From contig NZ_JAJBZM010000001.1 of NCBI RefSeq assembly GCF_020567375.1, positions 357,396 to 421,395 of the forward strand: 64,000 nucleotides of DNA, given 5' to 3'. Position numbers and translations under genes: made by a program. This DNA is from Janibacter melonis. Its GTDB lineage: Bacteria > Actinomycetota > Actinomycetes > Actinomycetales > Dermatophilaceae. Below the pieces are notes generated by a model. It saw nothing but the letters and a program-made list of their open reading frames with translations, was not told the DNA's origin and ran no database searches. Positions 42,697 to 52,951 of the stretch are shown piece by piece; the stretch's first letter is position 1, and every line of letters begins with the position of its first letter.

Positions 42697-42745
42697 CCCG
42701 CGAGGCTAGGCGAAGGGGGAGCCCCCGGCCTGGCACCGCGGGGTC
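42675..42745. repeat. Direct repeat, left copy flanking the unknown gene
   Basis: This 71-bp copy covers the first seven or so codons of the DMT transporter gene and its upstream region. It is nearly identical to 44280-44354; shared blocks include GGAGGCCGAGGACGAGGGTC, AGGCGAAGGGGGAGCCCCCG and CCGCGGGGTC. The only differences seen are about four substitutions and one 4-bp indel. Confidence 0.9.
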
Positions 42746-42798
42746 CCTGCGACGGGAGCGGGCTCCCTGACGCAGGCCCGGCAGGAGAGGATCGGCAG

Positions 42799-44265
42799 GT
42801 GAGCACTCGCACCGGACCCAGCCGGAAGCCGGATCAGCGGTGGTTCGTCGAGGTCGCACGCCGGCCGAGCCTCGGGGTCGAGGTGACCAGCGGGCGAGCG
42901 TGGGTCGGCGTGGACCAGCAGGTCGGTCACGGGTCGGCCGACGCGCTGTACGCGCTGACCGACGAGCAGTACCGCACGGGGCTGGCCGAGCCCGACGCGC
43001 TGCGACCCTTCCTGGGTGAGTGCTGGTCCGGTCACCGCCCGGACCGGCTGCTCTTCAGCCCGGCGGGCGGTCGGTGGCGTCCCGAGCGCTGGTCGCCGTG
43101 GGCCGAGCGGACCGTGCCGCCCCGGGTCGCCGGAGAGATCTGGTGCCATCTCGACGCGCTGGGCGCGGCGGTCGACGACGACGCCGTCACCCGGTCGCGT
43201 GCCCTGGCCGGCGGCACGGCCCGGGCCGTCGAGCGCGACGGCGTGCACCTCGGGGTCGAGCTCGACCTGACCGGTGGGGCCGCACATCCGCGAGCGGGAG
43301 CGCTGGTCGTCGGTCTGGCCGCCGGCAGCGATAGCGCGCGGGTGGCCGCGATCCTCGGCGACCCGGTCGACGAGGGGCCCGACGTCCATCGTCTCGAGGG
43401 CGATCGACTCACCGCACGCTACGACGACGCCGGCGGCCTCGTCGGCCTGACGCTCTCCCGTCCGGCTCCGCCCACGGCACCCGTCGGGGCCATAGGGGTC
43501 ATGCTTCACGCGCTCGGTCAGGACGAGGGCAGCGCGCCGCTCGGGGCGTTGATCGCCCTGCTCGGCGAGCCGCGTCGTCGGTGGACCGACTCGCTGCTGG
43601 GGTCGCGACGCATGATCGAGCTCGCCGGTGGGGTCGAGGTGCTCCTCGACGACCGGCGCGTGACCGAGGTCCGCACGCCCGCGCTGCACCCCGACGAGGG
43701 CCGACCCGCCCTGCTGTCCGGGCTGACCCGACCGCCGTCCCGGGGCGAGGTGGCCGACGCCCTGGGGCACCCGGTGATGACCACCGCGGACCTGGACCTC
43801 TTCCGGTCCCCGGTCGGTGACGTGGTGGTCGGCTACGGAGCCCTCGGGACCGCGGTCGCCCCGAGATCGGTCTCGGTCCGGGCTCGGGGCGGTCACGCGG
43901 TCCCCGACCGCCGGTGGCGGGTGAGCGGCGACCTGGTGACCTTCCTCGACACCCTCGGCCGCGACCGTGACCATCCTCTGGTCGATCGGGTGCGCGCCCT
44001 GCCCGGGGTGCGCGTCGGGTTCCGCGCCAACCAGGTCGACGAGATCGAGCTGGGCGGGCGCCACGGGGGGCACCGGCTCGCCGCGGCCGTCGACGGCCTG
44101 CCGCCGCAGCCGACGCGGGCAGACCTGCGCGCCCTGCGCCAGGGACTGGCGCCGGCGCGCACCGATCCTCAGCGGGTCGAGCAGCGACCCGTGGACGGCG
44201 GGGTGTGGACCGTCCGCTACGACGACGCCGACCGGGTGACCAGCATGGTCGTCAGCCGGGACTGA
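42799..44265 (+). CDS. Unknown protein between direct repeats
   Basis: A 488-residue soluble protein that I do not recognise. It opens RKPDQRWFVEVARRPSLGVE and contains repeated patterns of the form DGVHLGVELDLTGG, LEGDRLTARYDDAGGLVGLT and GGVWTVRYDDADRVTSMVVS, suggesting beta-rich repeats of about 40-60 residues. There are no signal or transmembrane segments. The GTG at 42799 has GGAGAGG upstream. The gene sits exactly between two roughly 70-bp direct repeats. No CGAAGGGG motif falls inside it, and it uses more TGG/GGT/CTG-type codons than neighbours by eye; both hint at recent insertion, but weakly. Confidence 0.7.
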   Translation: MSTRTGPSRKPDQRWFVEVARRPSLGVEVTSGRAWVGVDQQVGHGSADALYALTDEQYRTGLAEPDALRPFLGECWSGHRPDRLLFSPAGGRWRPERWSPWAERTVPPRVAGEIWCHLDALGAAVDDDAVTRSRALAGGTARAVERDGVHLGVELDLTGGAAHPRAGALVVGLAAGSDSARVAAILGDPVDEGPDVHRLEGDRLTARYDDAGGLVGLTLSRPAPPTAPVGAIGVMLHALGQDEGSAPLGALIALLGEPRRRWTDSLLGSRRMIELAGGVEVLLDDRRVTEVRTPALHPDEGRPALLSGLTRPPSRGEVADALGHPVMTTADLDLFRSPVGDVVVGYGALGTAVAPRSVSVRARGGHAVPDRRWRVSGDLVTFLDTLGRDRDHPLVDRVRALPGVRVGFRANQVDEIELGGRHGGHRLAAAVDGLPPQPTRADLRALRQGLAPARTDPQRVEQRPVDGGVWTVRYDDADRVTSMVVSRD

Positions 44266-44279
44266 TCGGCCCGGCGTGG

Positions 44280-44354
44280 GGAGGCCGAGGACGAGGGTCA
44301 TCCCGCGATGCCAGGCGAAGGGGGAGCCCCCGGCGTGGCAACTCCCGCGGGGTC
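44280..44354. repeat. Direct repeat, right copy flanking the unknown gene
   Basis: This 75-bp copy matches 42675-42745 in the same orientation with a 4-bp insertion (ACTC before CCGCGGGGTC). Here the DMT start is a non-coding remnant lying upstream of the DUF3000 gene. It therefore looks like a duplicate of the original DMT/DUF3000 intergenic region. Confidence 0.9.
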
Positions 44355-44377
44355 ACCGGTCGACCTACCCTCGCGAC

Positions 44378-44959
44378 GTGGCCACCCGACCGACCTCCGC
44401 GCAGGGCGCGGACGACTTCGAGCACGCTCTCAGCGCGCTGCACGCGGCGAGCGTGCGGCCCGAGGTACGGCTCACCGAGGTCCCCGCACCCACCCGGATC
44501 GCCCCGCACGCCGTGGCGATGACCGGCGACGTGCTCGACGCGAACGGCGAGGACGAGCTCGCCACCGGACGCTTCGTGCTGCTGCACGACCCCTCCGAGC
44601 CCGAGCCGTGGGGCGGCCCGTGGCGGGTCGTCACCTACGCACGCGCCGAGCTCGAGCCCGAGGTCGCGACCGACCCGGTGCTCGGCGAGGTGGGCTGGTC
44701 CTGGCTCGTCGACGCCCTGGAGGAGCGCGGTGTCGAGCTCGTCGCCGAGGCCGGCACGGTGACGCGCGTCGTCTCGGAGTCCTACGGCGACCTCGAGGAC
44801 CGCTCGGTGAGCGTCGAGATGGAGATCCGCGCGTCGTGGAGCCCGCAGGACGCCCAGGTCGGGGAGCACCTCGAGGCGTGGGTCGACCTGCTGTGCACGA
44901 TCGGCGGGCTGCCCCCGCTGCCCGACGGCGTCGTCGCCCTGCCGGGGAGGCGCCGATGA
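44378..44959 (+). CDS. DUF3000 family protein
   Basis: A 193-residue protein with DUF3000 features: VRPEVRLTEVPAPTRIAPHA, GRFVLLHDPSEPEPWGGPWR and GEVGWSWLVDALEERG. The family is confined to actinobacteria and usually lies immediately upstream of ribonuclease D, as here, where the stop overlaps the next ATG (ATGA at 44956-44959). Function unknown; a partner role with RNase D is inference from conserved pairing. The GTG start is at 44378. Confidence 0.87.
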   Translation: MATRPTSAQGADDFEHALSALHAASVRPEVRLTEVPAPTRIAPHAVAMTGDVLDANGEDELATGRFVLLHDPSEPEPWGGPWRVVTYARAELEPEVATDPVLGEVGWSWLVDALEERGVELVAEAGTVTRVVSESYGDLEDRSVSVEMEIRASWSPQDAQVGEHLEAWVDLLCTIGGLPPLPDGVVALPGRRR

Positions 44960-46227
44960 GCACCGCCGGAGGCGGACCGGACGAGAGCGGTCCCTCCGAG
45001 GTCCGTGACCTCGAGGAGGCCGCCGAGCAGCCCACCCCTGCTCCTCTGCCCGTGCTGTCCGAGCCGGCCGAGGGTGTGCCCGACGTCGTGACGACCGAGC
45101 GCGGTCTGCTCGAGTGCGCCGAGGCGATCGCCCGCGGCAGCGGCCCCGTGGCCCTCGACGCCGAGCGGGCCTCGGGCTACCGCTACGGCCAGCGCGCCTA
45201 CCTCGTGCAGGTGCGCCGCGACGACGCCGGCACCTGGCTGCTCGACCCGATGGCCGTGCCCGACCTCTCGCCGCTCGACCGCGCGATCGGCAGCGGCGAG
45301 TGGCTGCTGCACGCCGCGACCCAGGACCTCGCCTGCCTCGCCGAGGTCGGCCTGCGGCCGCGCCAGCTCTTCGACACCGAGCTCGCCGCCCGTCTGCTCG
45401 GGCTGCCCCGCGTCGGCCTGGCCGCCGTCGTCGAGCACTACCTCGGGCTGAGCCTGGCCAAGGAGCACTCGGCGGTCGACTGGTCGACCCGCCCGCTGCC
45501 CGAGCCGTGGCTGCGCTACGCGGCGCTCGACGTCGAGGTGCTCGGCGAGGTGCGCAACCTCATGGGCATCGACCTCGCCGTGCAGGGCAAGGCCGAGTGG
45601 GCGCGCCAGGAGTTCGAGGCGCTGCTCACCTGGCAGCCGGCCGTCAAGGACGACCCGTGGAGGCGCACCTCGGGGATGCACAAGATCCGCAAGCCGCGCG
45701 TCCTCGCGACCGTGCGCGAGCTCTGGTACGCCCGCGACGCCATCGCCCAGGAGCGCGACATCTCCCCCGGCCGCGTCGTCCCGGACGCGGCGCTCGTCGC
45801 CATCGCCATGGAGTCCCCGACGACCGCGGCCGACCTGCCGACCTCGCCGCGCAGCGTGCCGCGCTACGGCCGGCACTGGCTCGCCGCGGTCGAGCGGGCC
45901 GCGGCGCTCCCCGACTCCGAGCTGCCCCCGGTGTCCGTGCGCACCGACGCCCCGCCGCCGCAGCGCAGCTGGCCCGACCGCAACCCCGTCGCCGCGGCCC
46001 GGCTCACGACGACCCGCGAGATGCTCACGGCCTTCGCCGAGGCGCACACGATCCCGGTCGAGAACGTCTGCGCGCCCGACCCGCTGCGTCGCGTCGTGTG
46101 GACGCCCCCGGAGCAGACCGACGCCGCCGGCTTCGAGGCGGCGCTCGCCGCGCACGGCGTGCGGCCCTGGCAGCGAGAGGTGGTCGCCCCGATGCTGGCG
46201 GCAGCCTTCGAGGAGCACACGGGCTGA
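44956..46227 (+). CDS. Ribonuclease D family 3'-5' exonuclease with HRDC domain
   Basis: A 423-residue DEDD exonuclease. The N-terminal 50 residues are acidic and probably disordered. The nuclease domain shows VALDAERASGYRYGQRAYLV (Asp-x-Glu), LLHAATQDLACLAEVGLRP and YAALDVEVLGEVRNL. The HRDC domain follows at about residues 220-300 (ELWYARDAIAQERDISPGRV). It trims 3' ends of structured RNA such as tRNA precursors. Its ATG overlaps the DUF3000 stop, so the pair is coupled. Downstream lies a palindrome and tandem-repeat region. Confidence 0.9.
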   Translation: MSTAGGGPDESGPSEVRDLEEAAEQPTPAPLPVLSEPAEGVPDVVTTERGLLECAEAIARGSGPVALDAERASGYRYGQRAYLVQVRRDDAGTWLLDPMAVPDLSPLDRAIGSGEWLLHAATQDLACLAEVGLRPRQLFDTELAARLLGLPRVGLAAVVEHYLGLSLAKEHSAVDWSTRPLPEPWLRYAALDVEVLGEVRNLMGIDLAVQGKAEWARQEFEALLTWQPAVKDDPWRRTSGMHKIRKPRVLATVRELWYARDAIAQERDISPGRVVPDAALVAIAMESPTTAADLPTSPRSVPRYGRHWLAAVERAAALPDSELPPVSVRTDAPPPQRSWPDRNPVAAARLTTTREMLTAFAEAHTIPVENVCAPDPLRRVVWTPPEQTDAAGFEAALAAHGVRPWQREVVAPMLAAAFEEHTG

Positions 46228-46267
46228 CCCCGCTCGGCCGCCGCTCGTCCCCCTTCGCTCCCGCTCT

Positions 46268-46329
46268 GACGCGCGCTACGACGCAGTAGTGGTCGTGGTC
46301 GCGACCAGTACTGCGTCGAAGCGCGCGTC
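46268..46329. repeat. Long palindromic element, copy A (CGCAGTACTGGTCG family)
   Basis: Arms of 28 bp (46268-46295 and 46302-46329) pair at 26 positions around a 6-nt loop. The inner part, ACGCAGTA(G/C)TGGTCG, is shared with the perfect palindrome at 50969-51016. It lies after the RNase D stop, so it may act as a terminator, but the shared core suggests a dispersed element. Confidence 0.8.
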
Positions 46330-46471
46330 GAAGGGAGCACCGTCACCCGGCGGCGAAGGGGGCACCGTCACCCCGCGGCGACGGGGTACCGCCATCCGGC
46401 GGCGAAGGGGACACCGCCAGCCGGCGCGACGGGGCGCGTCAGCGGGCGCGACGGGGCGCGTCAGCGGGCGC
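46330..46471. repeat. Six-unit tandem repeat between convergent genes
   Basis: Six head-to-tail degenerate units of 25, 25, 24, 24, 22 and 22 bp each begin GAAGGG or GACGGG and end CGGCGGC or GGGCGC. The last two units are identical and the final one includes the stop codon of the hydrolase gene. Units 2 and 4 hold CGAAGGGG motifs. It looks like a minisatellite likely to vary in copy number. Confidence 0.75.
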
Positions 46472-47351
46472 GGGCGGCCAGGTCCGCGAGCAGGTCGGTG
46501 ACCTCGCCGGGAGCCTCCTCGGCCATGTGGTGGCCCGACCCGACGACGACCTCGACGACGTCGTCGGCCCAGTCCTGCCAGATCCGCACCGGCTCGCCGT
46601 ACAGCTCGGCGAGGTCGTCGTCGCGGCTGCGGGCGAAGGTCGTCGGCATGCGCAGCCGCCTCCCCGCGGCCCGGTCGGCCTCCTCGTCCGCGCGGTCGAC
46701 GCCCAGCCCCGCGCGGTAGTCCTCGAGCATCGCCCGGACGACCTGCGGACGCACGAGCGCCTCCTCGAGCTCGGCGAGCGCCACGGCGCCCATGTCCTGC
46801 GAGGACGGCGCGTACCAGGCGAGCGGGTCGGCGAGGATCGCGCGCTCGGGCTTGTCGGGCATCGCGAAGAAGAACCAGTGCGGCCACGCCGCGGCGAAGC
46901 GTGCGTCGCACCGCGCCAGCGCCTCGCTGATCGGCACCCCGTCGAGCACCCCGAGGGCGGCGACGCGGTCGGGGTGGTCGAGGGCCAGCCGCAGCGCGAC
47001 GTAGCAGCCGCGGTCGTGCCCGGCGAGCACGACGCGAGGCACGTCGAGGACGTCGAGCAGCCGCACGAGGTCGCCCGCGACGGCGCGCTTGGACTGCTGC
47101 CGGTGGTCAGGCAGCGGGTCCGGCGAGGTCGACGCGCCGTAGCCGCGCATGTCGGGGACGACGACGTCGTGCCCGCGCTCGACGAGCCGGCGGGCCACCT
47201 GGTGCCACGTCGCGCCGGTGCGCGGGTGCCCGTGGACGAGGAGCACCGGTGTGCGAGCGGGGTCGGTGAGCCGGTGACGCACCCGCAGGACGACCTCGCC
47301 GACGTCGACCCGCTCGTCGGCGAAGCCCTCGAACATCTCGGCGCCGCTCAT
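46461..47351 (-). CDS. Alpha/beta hydrolase, haloacetate dehalogenase/epoxide hydrolase-like
   Basis: A 296-residue hydrolase. HGHPRTGATWHQVARRLVER is the oxyanion-hole region, AGHDRGCYVALRLALDHPDR the nucleophile elbow with Asp in place of Ser, and VVGSGHHMAEEAPGEV carries the catalytic His. An Asp nucleophile with HDRG is typical of haloacetate dehalogenases and epoxide hydrolases. WPHWFFFAMPDKPERAILAD resembles the fluoroacetate dehalogenase cap. The real substrate is unknown. The ATG at 47351 begins MSGAEMFEGFADERV. Its 3' end lies in a tandem repeat. Confidence 0.82.
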   Translation of the reverse strand: MSGAEMFEGFADERVDVGEVVLRVRHRLTDPARTPVLLVHGHPRTGATWHQVARRLVERGHDVVVPDMRGYGASTSPDPLPDHRQQSKRAVAGDLVRLLDVLDVPRVVLAGHDRGCYVALRLALDHPDRVAALGVLDGVPISEALARCDARFAAAWPHWFFFAMPDKPERAILADPLAWYAPSSQDMGAVALAELEEALVRPQVVRAMLEDYRAGLGVDRADEEADRAAGRRLRMPTTFARSRDDDLAELYGEPVRIWQDWADDVVEVVVGSGHHMAEEAPGEVTDLLADLAARAR

Positions 47352-47544
47352 CCGCCCACCCTGCCGCACCCCCTTCGCCCCGGCGGTCCCCGCGCTCCCC
47401 CGTCGTCCCCCATCCCTGTCCACCCACCCGCCCAGACCCCCACCTACCCCGCCGTCCTGGTGGTGATCGCCCCACCGACGGGGTGGTAGCCGGGGGTCTC
47501 GGCGGGGCGGGGTGGGACAACTCACCCCACCACCCCTCGTGCGG

Positions 47545-47558
47545 TGAGCGCTCGCTTA
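47545..47558. promoter_or_regulatory. Candidate TetR/FadR-type operator TGAGCGCTCGCTTA
   Basis: Partial inverted repeat AGCG-CT-CGCT with outer T/A, about 60-75 bp upstream of the thiolase start and close to where a promoter is expected. TetR-type regulators of fatty-acid degradation in actinobacteria often use AGCG...CGCT half-sites. Assignment is tentative. Confidence 0.3.
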
Positions 47559-47617
47559 GTAGCCTGACGTCACCCCGCCATCCCGGTGGGGACCCCCGAG
47601 CGAAAGTGAAGGCCGCC

Positions 47618-48841
47618 GTGCCCCGCACCCCGCGTGAGGTCGTCTTCGTCGATGGCGTGCGTACGCCCTTCGGCAAGGCCGGTGAGAAGGGCATGTACGC
47701 CCAGACCCGTGCCGACGACCTGGTCATCAAGTGCATCCGTGAGCTCCTGCGTCGCAACCCCGACCTGCCGCCGGAGCGCGTCGAGGAGGTCGCCATCGCC
47801 GCGACCACCCAGATCGGCGACCAGGGCCTGACCCTCGGCCGGATGGCCGCCCTGCTGTCCGGGCTGCCGAAGACCACCCCCGGCTACAGCGTCGACCGCA
47901 TGTGCGCGGGCGCGATGACGGCGGTGACCAACGTCGCCGGCGCCATCTCCTTCGGCGCGATCGACGTCGCCGTCGCCGGTGGCGTCGAGCACATGGGGCG
48001 TCACCCCATGGGCGAAGGGGTCGACCCCAACCCCCGCGTCGTCGCTGAGAAGCTCGTCGACCCCAGCGCCCTCGTCATGGGCAAGACGGCCGAGAACCTC
48101 CACGACCGCTACCCGAGCCTGACCAAGGAGCGCAGCGACGCCTACGCCCTGGGCAGCCAGCGCAAGCTCGCGCAGGCCTACGAGGACGGCAAGATCCAGC
48201 CCGACCTCGTCGAGGTCGCGACCCGGCACGCCGAGAAGGGCTGGGGGCTCGCGACGACCGACGAGCCGCCCCGCCCGCAGACCACGCTCGAGGACCTCGC
48301 CGGGCTGAAGACCCCCTTCCGCCCCCATGGCAACGTCACCGCCGGCAACGCCGCCGGTCTCAACGACGGCGCGACCGCGTGCCTCATCGCCTCCGAGCAG
48401 GCCGCCGCCGAGCTCGGCCTGCCGGTGCGCATGCGTCTCGTCGACTTCGCCTTCGTCGGCGTCGAGCCGGAGGTCATGGGCTACGGCCCGGTCCCCGCAG
48501 CCGAGAAGGCCCTGGCCAAGGCCGGCCTGGGCATCGAGGACATCGGTCTCTTCGAGCTCAACGAGGCCTTCGCCGTGCAGGTGCTCGCCTTCCTCGAGCA
48601 CTTCGGCATCGCCGACGACGACGAGCGCGTCAACCGCTACGGCGGCGCCATCGCCACCGGGCACCCCCTCGCGAGCTCCGGCGTGCGTCTCATGACCCAG
48701 CTCGCGCGCCAGTTCGAGGAGGACCCGAGCGTGCGCTACGGCATGACCGCGATGTGCATCGGCATCGGCATGGGTGGCGCCGTCATCTGGGAGAACCCCC
48801 ACCACGCCGACTACGGCTCCGACACGACGAGCGAGGCCTGA
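47618..48841 (+). CDS. fadA: Acetyl-CoA acyltransferase (thiolase)
   Basis: A 407-residue thiolase. The catalytic Cys is Cys96 in DRMCAGAMTAV; the C-terminal motifs are LFELNEAFAVQVLAF, GGAIATGHPLASSGVRLMTQ and MCIGIGMGGAVIWE with the second Cys. It cleaves 3-ketoacyl-CoA in the last step of beta-oxidation. It is followed after 3 bp by the fadB-type gene, so both form the trifunctional-like FadAB system. Start GTG 47618 (family start PRTPREVVFVDG, GAAGG upstream) or GTG 47606. A rare GAA codon in GEGVD lies in a CGAAGGGG motif. Confidence 0.92.
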   Translation: MPRTPREVVFVDGVRTPFGKAGEKGMYAQTRADDLVIKCIRELLRRNPDLPPERVEEVAIAATTQIGDQGLTLGRMAALLSGLPKTTPGYSVDRMCAGAMTAVTNVAGAISFGAIDVAVAGGVEHMGRHPMGEGVDPNPRVVAEKLVDPSALVMGKTAENLHDRYPSLTKERSDAYALGSQRKLAQAYEDGKIQPDLVEVATRHAEKGWGLATTDEPPRPQTTLEDLAGLKTPFRPHGNVTAGNAAGLNDGATACLIASEQAAAELGLPVRMRLVDFAFVGVEPEVMGYGPVPAAEKALAKAGLGIEDIGLFELNEAFAVQVLAFLEHFGIADDDERVNRYGGAIATGHPLASSGVRLMTQLARQFEEDPSVRYGMTAMCIGIGMGGAVIWENPHHADYGSDTTSEA

Positions 48842-48844
48842 GCC

Positions 48845-50962
48845 ATGACGACCACCGCAGCCCCGACGACCGCGCACGACGAGGTCGTCACCCACGCCCC
48901 CGCCCAGGACGTCACCCTCCCCGGCGGCGCCGGGACGATGGCCCTCATCACTCTCGACAACGGCCTCGACCACACCCGGCCGAGCACCTTCGGCCCGACC
49001 GGCCTCGCCGAGCTCTCGCAGACCGTCGCCGAGGCGCGGCGCCGCGCCGAGGCCGGCGAGATCCAGGCCGTCGGCATCACCGGCAAGCCCTTCGTCTTCG
49101 CCGTCGGCGCCGACCTCTCCGGGGTCCCGCACGTCACCTCCCGTGACGAGGCGCGCGAGATCGCCCGGGCCGGCCACGCCGCCTTCGCCGCGGTCATGGA
49201 CCTGCCGGTGCCCACCTTCGCGTTCGTCAACGGCGCCGCGCTGGGCGGCGGCGTCGAGATCGCGCTCGCGTGCGACTACCGCACGATCTCCGCGGGCGTC
49301 CCCGCGATCGCCCTGCCCGAGGTCTTCCTCGGTCTCGTGCCCGGGTGGGGCGGCTGCTACCTGCTGCCGCGCCTCGTCGGCCCCGAGGCGGCCCTGAAGG
49401 TCGTCGTCGAGAACCCCCTCAGCCAGAACCGCATGCTCTCCGGCCCGCAGGCCGCGAAGCTCGGCATGGCCGACACGATCTTCGCCCCCGTCGACTTCCT
49501 CGAGGACTCGATCCGCTGGGCCGCCTCGGTCCTGCGCGGCGAGACCACCGTCGAGCGCGCCCCGGTGAGCGACGACGAAGGGGTGTGGGCCGCGGCCTGC
49601 GACGCCGCCCGGGCTCTCGCCGACGCGAAGACCTCGCGCACCTCTCCGGCGCCGTACCGCGCCATCGACCTCGTCCAGGCGGCCCGCACGGCCGGTCGCG
49701 ACGAGGCCTTCGCCGCCGAGGACGAGGCCCTCTCCGACCTCGTCATGGGCGACGAGCTGCGCGCCGGGCTCTACGCCTTCGACCTCGTGCAGAAGCGCGC
49801 GAAGCGTCCCGCCGGCGCCCCGGACAAGGCCCTGGCCCGTCCCGTGGGCAAGGTCGGCATCGTCGGCGCGGGCCTCATGGCCAGCCAGCTCGCGATGCTC
49901 GTCATCCGCTCGCTCAAGGTGCCGGTCGTCATGACCGACCTCGACCAGGACCGCGTCGACAAGGGTGTCGGCTACGTCCACGCCGAGATCGAGAAGTCGC
50001 TGGCCAAGGGCAAGATCAGCCAGGACAAGGCCAACCAGCTGCGCGGCCTCGTCACCGGCTCGACGAGCAAGGACGGCTTCGCCGACGCCGACCTCGTCAT
50101 CGAGGCGGTCTTCGAGGAGATCTCGGTCAAGAAGCAGGTGTGGGCCGAGGTCGAGGCCGTCGTGCGCCCCGAGTGCGTGCTCGCCTCGAACACCTCGTCG
50201 CTGTCGATCACCGAGATGGCCGCCGACCTCGAGCACCCCGAGCGGGTCGTCGGCTTCCACTTCTTCAACCCCGTCGCCGTCATGCCGCTGCTGGAGATCA
50301 TCCCCGGCGAGCGCACCGACGACGCGACCCTGGCGACGGCCTTCTCCGCCGGCAAGGGCCTGAAGAAGACGTGCATCCTCGTGGGGGACAGCCCGTCCTT
50401 CATCACCAACCGCCTGCTGGGCCGATTCATGGGCGAGTTCAGCCGGGTCGTCGACGAGGGCACCCCGGTCGAGGTCGCCGAGCGCGGCGTCGCCGGGCTC
50501 GCGCCGATGCCCCCCTTCGTCCTGCTCGGTCTCGTCGGCCCGCCGATCGCGCTGCACAACAGCGAGACGCTGCACCGGGCCCTCGGTGACCGCTTCTACG
50601 TCTCGCCGAACCTGCAGACCATGGTCGAGATGAAGAAGCCGGGCTACTACCTGTGGCAGGACGGCAAGCCCGTCGCCGACCCGGAGCTGCTCGCCGCCCA
50701 GGTCGCGCCGGAGCAGCCCGTCGAGCTCACCGTCGAGCAGGTCCGCGAGCGCGTCCTCGGGGTCATCGCCGAGGAGGTGCGCCTCATGCTCGACGAGGGC
50801 GTCGCGCAGGCCCCGATGGACATCGACCTCGCGATGATCACCGGCGCCGGCTTCCAGTTCTGGAACGGCGGGATCACCCCGCTGCTCGACCGCGAGGGCG
50901 TGTCCGAGCGCGTCACCGGGCAGCGCTTCCTGCCGCCGGGCGTCGCCTCCGTCCCGGCCTGA
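48845..50962 (+). CDS. fadB: Fatty-acid oxidation multifunctional protein (enoyl-CoA hydratase / 3-hydroxyacyl-CoA dehydrogenase)
   Basis: A 705-residue protein. The crotonase domain (about residues 1-300) shows VFAVGADLSGVPHV, FVNGAALGGGVEIALACDYR and ALPEVFLGLVPGWGGCYLLP. The dehydrogenase part (about 335-700) starts at the NAD motif KVGIVGAGLMASQLAMLVI and has ASNTSSLSITEMA, VVGFHFFNPVAVMPLLEII and a C-terminal helical domain. It hydrates enoyl-CoA and oxidises 3-hydroxyacyl-CoA, handing ketoacyl-CoA to FadA. It is the second gene of the fadA-fadB operon, followed by two hairpins. Confidence 0.93.
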   Translation: MTTTAAPTTAHDEVVTHAPAQDVTLPGGAGTMALITLDNGLDHTRPSTFGPTGLAELSQTVAEARRRAEAGEIQAVGITGKPFVFAVGADLSGVPHVTSRDEAREIARAGHAAFAAVMDLPVPTFAFVNGAALGGGVEIALACDYRTISAGVPAIALPEVFLGLVPGWGGCYLLPRLVGPEAALKVVVENPLSQNRMLSGPQAAKLGMADTIFAPVDFLEDSIRWAASVLRGETTVERAPVSDDEGVWAAACDAARALADAKTSRTSPAPYRAIDLVQAARTAGRDEAFAAEDEALSDLVMGDELRAGLYAFDLVQKRAKRPAGAPDKALARPVGKVGIVGAGLMASQLAMLVIRSLKVPVVMTDLDQDRVDKGVGYVHAEIEKSLAKGKISQDKANQLRGLVTGSTSKDGFADADLVIEAVFEEISVKKQVWAEVEAVVRPECVLASNTSSLSITEMAADLEHPERVVGFHFFNPVAVMPLLEIIPGERTDDATLATAFSAGKGLKKTCILVGDSPSFITNRLLGRFMGEFSRVVDEGTPVEVAERGVAGLAPMPPFVLLGLVGPPIALHNSETLHRALGDRFYVSPNLQTMVEMKKPGYYLWQDGKPVADPELLAAQVAPEQPVELTVEQVRERVLGVIAEEVRLMLDEGVAQAPMDIDLAMITGAGFQFWNGGITPLLDREGVSERVTGQRFLPPGVASVPA

Positions 50963-50968
50963 CCCCGC

Positions 50969-51016
50969 GCTACGGCGCAGTACTGGTCGTGATGACGACC
51001 AGTACTGCGCCGTAGC
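50969..51016. repeat. Perfect 22-bp-arm palindrome, copy B (CGCAGTACTGGTCG family)
   Basis: Arms 50969-50990 and 50995-51016 are exact complements around a GATG loop; the core is GGCGCAGTACTGGTCGT. The same core occurs in the palindrome at 46268-46329. It starts 6 bp after the fadB stop, so it may also end transcription. Confidence 0.9.
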
Positions 51017-51022
51017 AGGAGC

Positions 51023-51063
51023 ACGAAGGGGGACCCGCGCACCTCGCGCGGGTCCCCCTTCGT
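51023..51063. terminator. Bidirectional hairpin terminator candidate with paired CGAAGGGG motifs
   Basis: A 17- to 18-bp stem (51023-51039/40 with 51046/47-51063) reads ACGAAGGGGGACCCGCG and its complement. It lies between convergent fadB and the ABC transporter gene, six bases after palindrome B. Both arms carry the over-represented octamer. Confidence 0.75.
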
Positions 51064-51075
51064 CGTGCGTCGGCC

Positions 51076-52923
<1,848 letters not shown>

Positions 52924-52951
52924 GGAGGTGATGCGCTCCCATCGGGGGTCG

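Noticed and set aside
46330-46471. The tandem units as a possible CRISPR array
   Set aside because: Units are 22-25 bp, degenerate and contiguous without spacers, and no cas genes are near.
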